This document shows positions 20,740 through 29,896 of a stretch of DNA of 64,000 nt, piece after piece. Origin of the DNA: Comamonadaceae bacterium OTU4NAUVB1 (GTDB lineage: Bacteria; Pseudomonadota; Gammaproteobacteria; Burkholderiales; Burkholderiaceae_C). The DNA lies in the NCBI GenBank assembly GCA_024372625.1, contig CP099605.1, forward strand, positions 1,550,001 through 1,614,000. Reading direction: 5' to 3'. A program made the position numbers and the translations under genes. The notes beneath the pieces were generated by a model. It was not told the DNA's origin and did not search any database. It saw nothing but the letters and a program-made list of their open reading frames with translations. The first letter of the stretch is position 1; each line of letters starts with the position of its first letter.

Positions 20740-21636
20740 CTATTTGGCGCGCCGGCTCACCTGCACGGTCGCTTCCAGTCCGACATAGGCGCCCGGATCG
20801 CCGAACCAGCTGCCCGAGACCGGCGCCGCGAACGCCGGATCGCGCGCCACGGCCACGCGGATGAGCTGGTTGCCGCCCAGCAGGTTGTTGGTCGGATCGA
20901 AGGCCACCCAGCCGGCGCCCGGCAGGTAGGCCTGCAGCCAGGCGTGGGTGGCGCCGGCGCCGGTCGTGGCCATGCCCCCGGGCATCGCGTTGGCGTCGAG
21001 CGCGGCGTCGTAGAGGTAACCCGAGACGAAACGCGTCGCCACCCCCAGCCGCCGCGCGGCTTCCATCATCAGGAGCGCGTAGTCGCGGCAGCTGCCGCTG
21101 CCCCGCGCGAGCGTCTGCAGCGGCGTCTGCGTGCCCTGCTCGTCGCGTGTCTCGTAGCGGAACTGCTGGAAGATGAACTGGTTCATGCGCGCGAGCAGGT
21201 CGCGCGTGTGCGTGGGCCCGCCGTTGAGGAAGAACTGGTGCGCCCAGGTGATCAGCTTGCCGTCGGGATCGTCGTGGTGTGGCCGCAGGTAGTGCTCCAG
21301 GTCCAGCCGGTCCTGCAGCGAATAGGCGAAGGGCAGGAACTCGGCCGCCGGCGACAGCAGCGACAAGTCCTGCATGACGTCGGCGCGCTCGATGGTGAAG
21401 GAGCACACCAGTTTCAGTTCGAGGGCGGGCTCGATCGGCTGCACCAGCGCCACCGAGTTGGAATGGGGGTCCTGGATCATCCGCACGATGGCCTGGGGAC
21501 TGACCTTCAGGTCGGTGGCCAGCACGCGCAGGTCGTGGCTGTCGCGCGGCCGGAACATGACGCGATGCTCCCCGAAGGTGACCGGCTGCTGGTACCGGTA
21601 GAGCGTCGTGTGGACGATGTCGTAGCGAGTGGGCAT
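20740..21636 (-). CDS. Transglutaminase-like family protein
   Basis: A 298-residue cytoplasmic-looking protein with an N-terminal bacterial transglutaminase-like beta domain (YDIVHTTLYRYQQPVTFGEH) and a papain-like core: the catalytic cysteine is in GSGSCRDYALLMMEAARRLG, the histidine in ATHAWLQAYLPG and the aspartate in WVAFDPTNN. Family members are thought to act as cysteine proteases or amide hydrolases. The substrate is unknown. It is followed by the extensin-like gene on the same strand (85 bases apart). Confidence 0.9.
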   Translation of the reverse strand: MPTRYDIVHTTLYRYQQPVTFGEHRVMFRPRDSHDLRVLATDLKVSPQAIVRMIQDPHSNSVALVQPIEPALELKLVCSFTIERADVMQDLSLLSPAAEFLPFAYSLQDRLDLEHYLRPHHDDPDGKLITWAHQFFLNGGPTHTRDLLARMNQFIFQQFRYETRDEQGTQTPLQTLARGSGSCRDYALLMMEAARRLGVATRFVSGYLYDAALDANAMPGGMATTGAGATHAWLQAYLPGAGWVAFDPTNNLLGGNQLIRVAVARDPAFAAPVSGSWFGDPGAYVGLEATVQVSRRAK

Positions 21637-21725
21637 GGGCGATTGTGCGGTGCTGCGGGCGGCAGCGGTGGCCCGCGGGTTCGCGGGCCGGTCGACCGTC
21701 GGCCGGACCTTCGCCGGTGCAAGAT

Positions 21726-22058
21726 TCAGGCCGGGCCGTCGCCGTTGTCCGGGTCCGCCTTCTTGGCGTCCGGGTCGCTGGGCGTGTTGGAGCCCGAGAG
21801 CTGTTCGGCCGGGGGGCCGAGCCGCCCGCTGTCGCCGCCCTGCGCGTGCGTGGTGCCGCCTGTGCGCGCCTGGTTGCCACGGCCGGAATAGATCTCGTCG
21901 TCGTCGAAGTTGAGGGGCGCCGTGTCCGGGCCGCCGCCGCCGAGCACGGCATCGCCCGTGGGGGTGTCCGCGCCGTGCGGACCGATGGCATCGATCGGGC
22001 CGGAGGTCTCGCTGTCCTTCGGGTGCGGGGTGTCGGTCGTGGAGACGGGCTTGGTCAT
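21726..22058 (-). CDS. Small, probably disordered protein (110 residues)
   Basis: Unrecognised protein rich in Asp, Gly, Pro, Ser and Thr with almost no hydrophobic core (starts MTKPVSTTDTPHPKD, ends PDNGDGPA), hence likely intrinsically disordered. A plausible ribosome binding site (AAGGACC) lies 5 bases before the ATG. It sits between the transglutaminase and mnmC genes on the same strand. No function can be assigned. Confidence 0.6.
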   Translation of the reverse strand: MTKPVSTTDTPHPKDSETSGPIDAIGPHGADTPTGDAVLGGGGPDTAPLNFDDDEIYSGRGNQARTGGTTHAQGGDSGRLGPPAEQLSGSNTPSDPDAKKADPDNGDGPA

Positions 22059-22207
22059 GAGAGGTCCTTGTCGAGGGTGGAAAGGAGTTGGATCGGGTCC
22101 GGTGCGAGCGTCGGGGACGCGTCTTGGCCGGTGCTCGTGCTCGACCATCGCGTCGGCCGGCCCCGGGCCGTGCGCGGCGCATGCCGCTTCGACGTGCGGG
22201 AGCGGTC

Positions 22208-24130
22208 CTACCGTGTAAGGGTCGCGCCGGGCCGGCCGTTGGCGCGGGGCGGCCGCGTCGTGCGCGCGGTGTCCAGCGCCTGCGCCAGGCCGGCGGGCAG
22301 CGGCAGCGGCTCGCCGTGCCAGCGCGCCGCCAGCAGTTCCGCGCACAGCACGGCGAAGCTGAGGCCGCGCGACCCCATCGCCGTGCACAGCCACGGACCG
22401 TCGGGCGCATCGGCGTGCAGCGGTCCCACGAGCGGCCGACGATCGGCCGACGCGCACCGCACGCCGGCCCAGGCCCGGAGGGTCCGCCCGGCATCGGGTC
22501 CGCCGCCACCGGCTCTGCCCCCGGAGCGGGCCGGGTCCTCCGGCCGTGTCCGGCCGGTCGTCGGGTCCGGCCGCAGCAGCGCGTGGGCGCCCGGATGCAG
22601 CCGGGCGAGGCGTGCCAGGTTGGCCTCGGTGTCCACGGTCGACGTGGCGGTGTCGTCCCGCCCCCGGTCGAAGGTCGCGCCCGTGAGCCAGAACGCGCCG
22701 TCCGCGTCCGGGACGTGCGCGATCAGGTGACCGTCCCCGTTCAGCGGCGCCGTGGGCAGCACGTCCGCGAGGCCGGCGGCGAGGTCCATGCGGCCCCATG
22801 CGAGTTGGCCGCGCACGCGGTGCAGCGGTTGTTCGCCGGCCAGGGCGGCGCTCTCGAATCCGGCCGCCACGACGACGCGATCGGCCGCCGCCAGGCAGCG
22901 ACCGTCGGCGTCGAGCACGGTCCAGCACGGCGGCTCGCCGGCGCGCTCGATCCGCGCGACCCTGGCCCGCGTCCGCAGCGAGATGCCCGGGCGGGCCAGC
23001 CACGCGGCGACCAGCCGGGCCGGCCGCGCCCAGCCGGCGTGTTCGTGCCAGAGCGCGGTGGTGTCCACGGCCAGGCCCTGGTCGATGAGCCGGTCCGCCG
23101 TGGCGCGCCACGACGCGTTCGGGCCGTCGGCGTGCCAGCCGGCGGGCAGGCGGTCGTCGCCCGGCGCACGGCGTTCGAGGACGCCGCCGCCTCGCCAGTC
23201 GGTGCCTTCGCGCAGGTGCGTGGTCAGTTGCTGCCACGTCAGGCGCAGTCCCGCGCGGGTCAGGCGCGAGAGCAGGGCATCGTCGGACGAGACGTGCGGC
23301 GCGAAGACGCCCGCCGGCACGCCCGAGGCGCCGGACGCGGCCTGCGCGCCGGCGTCGAGCACCGTCACGCGCCAGCCGCGCCGTGCCAGGCTGGCCGCCA
23401 CCGCGGCACCGGCGAGGCCGGCACCGACGACCACGCAGTGGCCCGGTGTCGCCACCATGGCGGGGTGCCGCCGGACGGTCCACGCGGGAGCGAAATCGCC
23501 GCTGTACGTGGGCGCGCCGTCCGGCCGCCGCAGCCGGAAACCCTGTGATTCCAGGGCCGCGTGAAGCGCCGCCGCCGGTGCGGGGACGGTGATGCGCGTG
23601 CCCGGCCGGGCGAAACGGGCGAGCGCCTTCGAGAGGTCGACGGGGTCGAGCGGCGCGACCGTCGCCGCACCCGATACCGGGTCGTTCCCTGGCGACGTCG
23701 CCGCATCGACCACGATCTCCTCGGCATCGAAATGCTGCGCGCGCAGCATCGGCCGCAAGTCGCCGATGCACAGTGTCAGCAGCACGTGGCCATCGTCGAA
23801 GCCGAGGCGATGCACGCCCGGCAACAGGCCGTGCCACTGCGCGCTCAGCAGGTGCAGCAGGCCGTCCGGATCGCCGGCTTCCGGCGGCCCGAGTTCATCG
23901 GCGCGCGCCGGGCGCGGGGTCACCGCGACGCAGTGGAGCATGCGGGGGCGTCGGGGGTCGGCACGCCACGCCCGCCAGAGGGCCAGGAAACGCGCGCCGG
24001 TGCCGAAACCGGTGTCCAGGAGACGCCACTGCGCGAGGTCCCGCCACGGCCGGGTCGGCAGGGCGCCGTCGTGCGCGCCGGGCTTCGGCGGACCGGCGGG
24101 CGGCGCGGAGGACGGCGTGGCCGCGCTCAG
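22208..24130 (-). CDS. mnmC: MnmC-like tRNA wobble-uridine modification protein, divergent methyltransferase half
   Basis: MnmC is a fused methyltransferase and FAD oxidase finishing mnm5s2U in tRNA. Here a SAM-binding site ([20 protein letters not shown]) near residue 45 starts a short methyltransferase half in which the usual DxFxPxxNPxxW active-site motif is altered to [14 protein letters not shown]. From about residue 223 the FAD oxidase half is clear: [35 protein letters not shown] and [12 protein letters not shown]. No ATG, GTG or TTG lies between the end of yggX and the SAM motif; a CTG at 24128-24130 overlapping the yggX stop (CTGA) is the only candidate start. The N-terminus is shorter than usual. 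Confidence 0.82.
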   Translation of the reverse strand: MSAATPSSAPPAGPPKPGAHDGALPTRPWRDLAQWRLLDTGFGTGARFLALWRAWRADPRRPRMLHCVAVTPRPARADELGPPEAGDPDGLLHLLSAQWHGLLPGVHRLGFDDGHVLLTLCIGDLRPMLRAQHFDAEEIVVDAATSPGNDPVSGAATVAPLDPVDLSKALARFARPGTRITVPAPAAALHAALESQGFRLRRPDGAPTYSGDFAPAWTVRRHPAMVATPGHCVVVGAGLAGAAVAASLARRGWRVTVLDAGAQAASGASGVPAGVFAPHVSSDDALLSRLTRAGLRLTWQQLTTHLREGTDWRGGGVLERRAPGDDRLPAGWHADGPNASWRATADRLIDQGLAVDTTALWHEHAGWARPARLVAAWLARPGISLRTRARVARIERAGEPPCWTVLDADGRCLAAADRVVVAAGFESAALAGEQPLHRVRGQLAWGRMDLAAGLADVLPTAPLNGDGHLIAHVPDADGAFWLTGATFDRGRDDTATSTVDTEANLARLARLHPGAHALLRPDPTTGRTRPEDPARSGGRAGGGGPDAGRTLRAWAGVRCASADRRPLVGPLHADAPDGPWLCTAMGSRGLSFAVLCAELLAARWHGEPLPLPAGLAQALDTARTTRPPRANGRPGATLTR

Positions 24131-24399
24131 GCGCTCGGCGGGACGTAGCCTTGCACCGCGTCCGCGCCGTCGCCGAAGAAATGCTTGTCCATCTGGCGCT
24201 TGAGGTATTCGCGAGCGCGCTGGTCGGCCAGGTTCAGGCGGTTCTCGTTGACCAGCATCGTCTGCTGCTTGAGCCAGGCGGCCCAGGCTTCCTTGCTGAC
24301 GCTCTCCCAGAGGCGCTTGCCGAGTTCTCCCGGATAGGGCGGGAAGTCTAGCCCCTCCGCTTCCTTGCCGAGCTTGATGCACTGGACCATGCGTGCCAT
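24127..24399 (-). CDS. yggX: Fe(2+)-trafficking / oxidative-damage protection protein YggX
   Basis: A 90-residue protein of the YggX family, associated with protection of iron-sulfur proteins from superoxide. The full family signature is present: [20 protein letters not shown] at the start with its conserved cysteine, then [20 protein letters not shown]. The family-typical start is the second methionine (24390). Its stop overlaps the predicted start of mnmC. Confidence 0.95.
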   Translation of the reverse strand: MARMVQCIKLGKEAEGLDFPPYPGELGKRLWESVSKEAWAAWLKQQTMLVNENRLNLADQRAREYLKRQMDKHFFGDGADAVQGYVPPSA

Positions 24400-24562
24400 T
24401 TTTATGTTTCCTGCTTTTCGAGTGGGGGATGGACGGACCGTGGCGCACGGTCCTTATCTGATCTGGTTATTTGGAACCAAGAATTCAATCGTTCCCGGTT
24501 CGCGAGGTCCGACCCAGAATCGGCGGCTTCTTCGACCTGCCATTCATAGAACGAGCCGACCC
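24400..24562 (+). promoter_or_regulatory. Divergent promoter region of yggX and sbp
   Basis: An AT-richer stretch with CTTAT at 24453-24457 and TTAT at 24467-24470 (13 bases apart), resembling the TTAT half-sites upstream of cysI, and an inverted GGTT/AACC pair just after. A CysB-type regulator is likely by context only. Confidence 0.4.
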
Positions 24563-25585
24563 ATGAGCCTTCGCCGCGACTTTATCAAGCTTTCCATCGG
24601 TGCCGCCGTCGCGGGCGGCATGGCCCTCGCGGCATTGCCGTCGTTCGCCCAGGCCGTCAACCTCCTGAACGTGTCCTACGATCCGACGCGCGAACTCTAC
24701 GTCGAGTACAACCAGGCCTTCGCCAGGCACTGGAAAGCCAAGGCCGGCCAGGACGTGAAGGTGCGCCAGTCGCACGGCGGCTCGGGCAAGCAGGCGCGCT
24801 CGATCATCGACGGGCTGGAAGCCGACGTGGCCACCCTGGCGCTGGCCGGCGACGTCGACGCGCTGTCCCGCAACGGCAACCTGCTGCCGGCCGACTGGCA
24901 GAAGCGCCTGCCGCACAACTCGGCGCCCTATACGTCGACCATCGTGTTCCTGGTCAAGAAGGGCAATCCGAAGGGTCTGAAGGACTGGGACGACCTGGTC
25001 AAGCCGGGCGTGCAGGTCATCACGCCCAACCCCAAGACCTCCGGCGGGGCACGCTGGAACTATCTTGCCGCCTGGGAGTTCGCCAAGCGCAAGTACGGCG
25101 GCGACGCCAAGGCCAAGGAGTTCGTCGCCAACCTCTACAAGAACGTGCCGGTGCTCGACACCGGCGCGCGCGGCTCGACCATCACCTTCGTCCAGCGCGG
25201 CGTGGGCGACGTGCTGCTGGCCTGGGAGAACGAGGCCTACCTGGCGCAGAAGGAGTTCGGCGCCGGCAAGTACGAGATCGTGACGCCGTCGGTGAGCATC
25301 CTGGCCGAGCCGACCGTGGCCGTGGTCGACAAGGTGGTCGACAAGAAGGGCACCCGCGCCGTGGCCGAGGAATACCTGAAGTACCTGTATTCCGACGAGG
25401 GCCAGGACATCGCCGGCAGGAACTACTACCGCCCGACCTCGGACAAGGCCAAGGCCAAGTACGACAAGCAGTTCGCCAAGCTGACGCTGTTCACGGTCGA
25501 CCAGGCCTTCGGCGGCTGGGCCAAGGCCGACAAGGACCATTTCGCCGACAACGCGTCCTTCGACCAGATCTACACCGTCAAGTAG
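24563..25585 (+). CDS. sbp: Sulfate ABC transporter substrate-binding protein, Tat-type signal
   Basis: Periplasmic sulfate/thiosulfate-binding protein of 340 residues. The signal peptide [11 protein letters not shown] has a twin-arginine motif (RRDFIK), so it may be exported folded. Mature start [35 protein letters not shown] and [18 protein letters not shown] are Sbp/CysP hallmarks. The permease and ATPase genes are not adjacent; they lie 5 kb downstream with a second Sbp. It is followed by cysE. Confidence 0.95.
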   Translation: MSLRRDFIKLSIGAAVAGGMALAALPSFAQAVNLLNVSYDPTRELYVEYNQAFARHWKAKAGQDVKVRQSHGGSGKQARSIIDGLEADVATLALAGDVDALSRNGNLLPADWQKRLPHNSAPYTSTIVFLVKKGNPKGLKDWDDLVKPGVQVITPNPKTSGGARWNYLAAWEFAKRKYGGDAKAKEFVANLYKNVPVLDTGARGSTITFVQRGVGDVLLAWENEAYLAQKEFGAGKYEIVTPSVSILAEPTVAVVDKVVDKKGTRAVAEEYLKYLYSDEGQDIAGRNYYRPTSDKAKAKYDKQFAKLTLFTVDQAFGGWAKADKDHFADNASFDQIYTVK

Positions 25586-25692
25586 GGCGTGGGCGGCCGC
25601 CGCCCGACGGGCGTCGCGGCCTTCGCGGATACTTCCTTCCCCCACGATCGCCGCCGCACCGGGCCGGCGAACGGGCAGCACGAGGAAGGCAG

Positions 25693-26628
25693 ATGGCCCA
25701 GTACGAGATCGACGACATCGTGCGCGCATTGCGCGAGGCGCGCCACGAATGGCGGGATGCGCGCAAGCGCTCCCGCGAGCCCATGGGGCGCGAGTTCCCG
25801 TCGCGCGAGGCGATGGAGGACATCGTGGAGGCGCTCAAGGGCGCGCTCTTCCCGATGCGCCTGGGTCCGCCCGAGCTGCGCCACGAGAGCGAGGACTTCT
25901 ACGTCGGTCACACCATCGACGCCGCGCTGGCCCGACTGGAGGCGCAGGCGCGGCTCGAGTTGCGCTACGTCGCGCGCCAGCACGGCGCCGACGACCCCCA
26001 GGTCGACGCCGAGGCGACGCACGCGGTGCGTGCCTTCGGCGCCGAATTGCCGCCGATCCGCCGCCTGCTCGACAGCGACGTGCTGGCGGCCTTCCAGGGC
26101 GACCCCGCCGCGCGCAGCGTCGACGAGGTGCTGCTGTGCTATCCGGGCGTGCTGGCGATGATCCACCACCGGCTCGCGCACGCGCTCTACCGGCTGGGCC
26201 TGCCGCTGCTCGCGCGGATCGTCGCCGAACTGGCGCACGCCCAGACCGGCATCGACATCCATCCGGGCGCGGCGATCGGCGCGGGCTTCTTCATCGATCA
26301 CGGCACGGGCGTGGTGATCGGCGAGACGGCCATCATCGGCGAGCGCGTGCGGGTCTACCAGGCCGTGACGCTGGGCGCGAAGGGCTTTCCGGTCGACGCC
26401 GACGGCGTGCTGCGAAAGGGGCTGGCGCGCCATCCGGTGGTCGAGGACGACGTCGTCATCTATGCCGGCGCCACCATCCTGGGGCGCGTGACCCTCGGGC
26501 GCGGCGCGGTCATCGGGGGCAACGTCTGGCTCACGCACGACGTGCCCGCCGGAGCCAGCCTGACGCAGGCCAGCCTGCAGAACGGCATCCAGCCGCGCCT
26601 GGGCTGCGTGCCGGCGGACCGCGTCTGA
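25693..26628 (+). CDS. cysE: Serine O-acetyltransferase
   Basis: Makes O-acetylserine, the acceptor for sulfide in cysteine synthesis. The 311 residues have an N-terminal helical part and a C-terminal left-handed beta-helix of hexapeptide repeats: TGIDIHPGAAIGAGFFIDHG, VVIGETAIIGERVRVYQAV, then IYAGATILGRVTLG. This is the long EpsC-like type. The ATG follows GAGGAAGG, a strong ribosome binding site. It fits with the sulfate import and reduction genes around it. Confidence 0.95.
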   Translation: MAQYEIDDIVRALREARHEWRDARKRSREPMGREFPSREAMEDIVEALKGALFPMRLGPPELRHESEDFYVGHTIDAALARLEAQARLELRYVARQHGADDPQVDAEATHAVRAFGAELPPIRRLLDSDVLAAFQGDPAARSVDEVLLCYPGVLAMIHHRLAHALYRLGLPLLARIVAELAHAQTGIDIHPGAAIGAGFFIDHGTGVVIGETAIIGERVRVYQAVTLGAKGFPVDADGVLRKGLARHPVVEDDVVIYAGATILGRVTLGRGAVIGGNVWLTHDVPAGASLTQASLQNGIQPRLGCVPADRV

Positions 26629-26701
26629 GCCACGGCGCCCTGTCGCCATTCCCGATCGGTCGTTTCCCATCGCTTCCTGACACCCACCGGAGAACCCGCT
26701 C

Positions 26702-27253
26702 ATGAGCCACTACAAGATCGCCGTCGTCATCGGCAGCCTGCGCAAGGATTCCTTCAACCGCAAGCTCGCGCTCGCCCTGGCGCACCTCGCGCCGGACGAC
26801 TTCACCTTCGAGCACGTGGAGATCGGCGACCTGCCGCTCTACAACCAGGACGACGACGCCCACCCGGCGCCCGCGGTCCAGCGTCTGAAGACCGAGGTCG
26901 CCTCGGCGCAGGGCCTGCTGTTCATCACGCCGGAGTACAACCGCTCGATCCCCGGGGTGCTGAAGAACGCCATCGACCATGCCTCGCGGCCCTACGGCCA
27001 GAGCGTGTGGGGCGGCAAGCCCGCGGGCGTGATCGGGGTGTCGGTCGGCGCCATCGGCACCGCGCTGGCGCAGCAGCACCTGCGCAACGTTCTGGCCTAC
27101 CTGGACGTGCCCACGCTCGGCCAGCCCGAGGCGTTCATCCAGAACAAGGAAGGCCTGTTCGACGACCGGGGCCACGTCGGCGAGGACAGCCGCAAGTTCC
27201 TGCAGACGTGGGTCGACAAGTACGTGGCCTGGGTGAAGATCCACAACGGCTGA
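26702..27253 (+). CDS. NADPH-dependent FMN reductase
   Basis: Flavodoxin-like quinone/FMN reductase of 183 residues. It shows the FMN-phosphate loop VVIGSLRKDSFNRKLA, ITPEYNRSIPGVLKNAIDH (family signature) and GGKPAGVIGVSVGAIGTALA. ChrR-like members reduce quinones, chromate or flavin and protect against oxidative stress; the natural substrate is not clear. Start chosen at the ATG after GGAGAA. It ends at a symmetric terminator shared with azoR. Confidence 0.93.
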   Translation: MSHYKIAVVIGSLRKDSFNRKLALALAHLAPDDFTFEHVEIGDLPLYNQDDDAHPAPAVQRLKTEVASAQGLLFITPEYNRSIPGVLKNAIDHASRPYGQSVWGGKPAGVIGVSVGAIGTALAQQHLRNVLAYLDVPTLGQPEAFIQNKEGLFDDRGHVGEDSRKFLQTWVDKYVAWVKIHNG

Positions 27254-27285
27254 TCGCCGACAGCGCGTCATGCGCACCGTCCGTG

Positions 27286-27311
27286 GAAACGCCCGCGATC
27301 GCGGGCGTTTC
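27286..27311. terminator. Bidirectional terminator
   Basis: A perfect palindrome with stem GAAACGCCCGCG/CGCGGGCGTTTC and A/T ends on both sides, between the convergent FMN reductase and azoR genes. Confidence 0.85.
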
Positions 27312-27344
27312 TTCGTGGGTCGAGGCCGGTGTCCGGCGCCGGTG

Positions 27345-27977
27345 TCAGGCGGCGGCTTCGGCCGGCTCGCGCGCCGTCGTCACGATCGCCTCGCGGGCCG
27401 ACGCGATCGCCGCCGCCTTGGCCGCGTCGCCCATGTTCAGGCCCTCGGCGCGCACGATGCGCACGTCGGTGATGCCGAAGAAGCCGAACATCACCTTCAG
27501 GTAGCTTTCCTGGTGTTCCGCCGCGCGGCCGCCTTCGGTGGTCGCGTACATGCCACCACGCGTGGACACCACGATCACGGTCTTGTCGCCGGCCAGGCCG
27601 ACCGGGCCGGTGGCGCCATAGCTGAAGGTGCGGCCCTTCTGCGCCACGCGGTCGAGCCAGGCCTTGAGCTGCGACGGGATGGAGAAGTTGTAGAGCGGGG
27701 CGCCGACCACGACCACGTCGGCGGCGAGGAACTGGCTCACCAGGCGCTCGGAGACGGCGTTCTCGCGCGCCTGGCGCTCGGTCGGGTCGGACTGTGCGCC
27801 GGTCTTGGCGCCCAGCGAATGGACGTCGAAGTGGCTGGGTGCGTCGACGGCGAGGTCGAGGTACTCGACCGTGACGTCCGGGTGGACACGACGCCATTCG
27901 GCGACGACCTCGGCGCTCAGCTGGCGCGAGACCGACTGGGCGTCGAGAACGCTGGAATCGATGTGCAGCAGTTTCAT
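27345..27977 (-). CDS. azoR: FMN-dependent NADH azoreductase
   Basis: Flavodoxin-like oxidoreductase of 210 residues that reduces quinones and azo compounds by a two-electron mechanism. [20 protein letters not shown] is the FMN-phosphate site; [19 protein letters not shown] and STRGGMYA are AzoR family marks. It is divergent from a LysR-type gene that probably controls it. Confidence 0.94.
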   Translation of the reverse strand: MKLLHIDSSVLDAQSVSRQLSAEVVAEWRRVHPDVTVEYLDLAVDAPSHFDVHSLGAKTGAQSDPTERQARENAVSERLVSQFLAADVVVVGAPLYNFSIPSQLKAWLDRVAQKGRTFSYGATGPVGLAGDKTVIVVSTRGGMYATTEGGRAAEHQESYLKVMFGFFGITDVRIVRAEGLNMGDAAKAAAIASAREAIVTTAREPAEAAA

Positions 27978-28082
27978 GGCAGGCTCCCTGTTCAACGGAA
28001 AAAACGATTCGATCATTCTATTTTTGAATCGATTGCTCGATAAGTAGAGGTAAATGGACAAGTAAGTTCCTTCAGTGGAACA
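27978..28082. promoter_or_regulatory. Divergent azoR/LysR control region with inverted repeats
   Basis: Markedly AT-rich. Contains CGATTC (28005-28010) and GAATCG (28026-28031) with a 15-base spacer, ATCGA/TCGAT at 28028-28041, and GTTCC/GGAAC at 28066-28081 next to the LysR start. These are candidate operators for the LysR regulator; the last would allow autoregulation. Confidence 0.5.
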
Positions 28083-29021
28083 ATGCTTGCCATGCAGGAC
28101 CTCAACGACATGGTGTTTTTCGCCGAGGTCGCCGAGCGCGGCGGCTTCACGGCGGCGAGCCGGGCCCTCGGCGTGCCGAAGTCGCGCCTGTCGCGCCACG
28201 TGGCCGAACTGGAAGCCACGCTTGGCGTGCAACTGCTCCAGCGCAGCACGCGGCGGCTGTCGCTGACGCCGGCCGGCGAGATCTTCCTGCGGCACTGCCT
28301 GGCACTGAGGGAACTCGCGGCCGCGGCGGGCGAGGCCGTGGCGCAGGTGCAGACCGAGCCGCGCGGCACCGTGCGCCTGAGCTGTCCGGTGACCCTGGCG
28401 CAGGCCACCGTCGGTCCGCTGCTGCCGGCCTTCATGCGCCGCCATCCCCACGTGCGCGTCGAGATGCGGGTGATGAACCGGCCGGTCGATCCGGTGGAGG
28501 AGGGCGTCGACATCGCGCTGCGCGTGCGCACCGCGATCGAGGACAGCGCCACGCTGGCCGCGCGCCGCTTCGGGCTGAGTCGAAGCCTCCTGGTGATGAG
28601 CGCCGAGCGGCTGCGCGCGCACGCGCCACCGGGCGGGCCGGACGACCTGGCGCGGATCGACACCGTCGCCATGAGCGCGGGCGAGGGGCGTGCGAGCACC
28701 ACGCTCGTCGGGCCGGAGGGGCGCACGCACGCGACCTCGCACGCGCCGCGTTTCGTCGCCGACGACCTGCTCACGCTCAAGTGCGCCATCGTGCAGGGCA
28801 TCGGCGCGGGCCTGCTGCCCGACTACATGTGCCGTGCCGAACTCAAGGCCGGCACCCTCGTGGAGGTGCTGCCGGGCTGGGGCCCGCCGCCGGGCATCGT
28901 GCACGCCATGTACCCGCCGCGACGCGCGCTGGTGCCGGCGGTGCGCGCCCTGATCGATTTCCTCGCCGAATCGCTCGACGGCGACGATCCCCACGTCCTG
29001 GCCGAGGCGGACCGTCCCTGA
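28083..29021 (+). CDS. LysR-family transcriptional regulator
   Basis: A 312-residue regulator with the N-terminal winged helix ([20 protein letters not shown], then [19 protein letters not shown]) and the substrate-sensing domain ([15 protein letters not shown] onward). By position and family it probably controls the divergent azoR in response to a quinone or electrophile. An ATG at 28092 is an alternative start. It is not the CysB type in length or sequence. Confidence 0.93.
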   Translation: MLAMQDLNDMVFFAEVAERGGFTAASRALGVPKSRLSRHVAELEATLGVQLLQRSTRRLSLTPAGEIFLRHCLALRELAAAAGEAVAQVQTEPRGTVRLSCPVTLAQATVGPLLPAFMRRHPHVRVEMRVMNRPVDPVEEGVDIALRVRTAIEDSATLAARRFGLSRSLLVMSAERLRAHAPPGGPDDLARIDTVAMSAGEGRASTTLVGPEGRTHATSHAPRFVADDLLTLKCAIVQGIGAGLLPDYMCRAELKAGTLVEVLPGWGPPPGIVHAMYPPRRALVPAVRALIDFLAESLDGDDPHVLAEADRP

Positions 29022-29085
29022 CGGTCGGCGCCCTGGCGATGAAGGCGCAGGCTGGCGCGAGGTCGGGTACTTCATGCACGAAAGT

Positions 29086-29109
29086 GAATATCCAAACAAT
29101 TAGATATTC
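29086..29109 (+). promoter_or_regulatory. Perfect inverted repeat upstream of the peroxiredoxin gene
   Basis: GAATATC and GATATTC separated by 10 bases, in a locally AT-rich stretch about 60 bases before the start codon. Symmetry and place suggest an operator for a dimeric regulator; which one is unknown. Confidence 0.5.
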
Positions 29110-29169
29110 GTTCCGCTTCTGAGCGATCGTTCCGACAATCGCATTCCAAACTTGAGAGGAGAGGATTTC

Positions 29170-29811
29170 ATGGCCACGCTTCGCATCGGCGACACCGCAC
29201 CGAATTTCACGCAGGAATCCAGTGCCGGCACCATCGACTTCTACGATTGGGCCGGCGATTCGTGGGTGGTGCTGTTCTCGCACCCCGCCGACTTCACCCC
29301 GGTGTGCACGACCGAGCTGGGTCGGACGGCGGCGCTGTCGGGCGAGTTCGCCAAGCGCGGCGTCAAGCCGATCGCCATCAGCGTCGATCCGGTGGACCGC
29401 CATCGGGAGTGGATTGCCGACATCGACGAGACGCAGGCCACCACGGTCGATTTCCCGATCCTGGCCGACCCGGACCGCAAGATCGCCGAGCTCTACGACC
29501 TGATCCACCCGAACGCGTCCACCACGGCGACGGTGCGCACCGTCTACTGGATCGACCCGCAGCACAAGATCCGCGCGACGCTGACCTATCCGGCGAGCAC
29601 GGGACGCAACTTCGACGAACTGCTGCGCGTGGTCGACTCCCTGCAGCTCACCGACAGCCACAAGGTCGCGACGCCGGCCAACTGGAAGGATGGCGACGAC
29701 GTCGTCATCGTCCCGAGCGTCCAGGACCCGGCGGAACTGGCGGCACGCTTTCCCAAGGGTTTCAAGGCCGTCAAGCCCTACCTGCGCGTGACGCCGCAGC
29801 CCAACCGGTAG
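29170..29811 (+). CDS. Peroxiredoxin, 1-Cys (Prx6) type
   Basis: Reduces peroxides through one catalytic cysteine. HPADFTPVCTTELGRTA holds the peroxidatic cysteine and its Thr/Arg environment; the C-terminal extension (NWKDGDDVVIVPSV, GFKAVKPYLR) is that of the Prx6 subfamily. No resolving cysteine is seen elsewhere in the 213 residues. The ATG follows GAGAGGAGAGGA; a TTG 18 bases upstream lies inside that site and is rejected as the start. A terminator follows. Confidence 0.95.
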   Translation: MATLRIGDTAPNFTQESSAGTIDFYDWAGDSWVVLFSHPADFTPVCTTELGRTAALSGEFAKRGVKPIAISVDPVDRHREWIADIDETQATTVDFPILADPDRKIAELYDLIHPNASTTATVRTVYWIDPQHKIRATLTYPASTGRNFDELLRVVDSLQLTDSHKVATPANWKDGDDVVIVPSVQDPAELAARFPKGFKAVKPYLRVTPQPNR

Positions 29812-29837
29812 GCCGGCGTCCCCACGACACCACATGA

Positions 29838-29860
29838 AACGCGGCACCGGCCGCGTTTTT
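29838..29860 (+). terminator. Terminator between peroxiredoxin and sulfate-binding protein genes
   Basis: Stem AACGCGGC/GCCGCGTT, loop ACCG, then a short T-run. It lies only 37 bases before the next start codon. Confidence 0.75.
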
Positions 29861-29896
29861 CCACTTCTTCCTCCCCTCGAATTTCCTCCGATTCCG

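Noticed and set aside
29152..29169. Upstream TTG start for the peroxiredoxin
   Set aside because: It would place the strong GAGAGGAGAGGA ribosome binding site inside the coding region; the ATG at 29170 is better placed.
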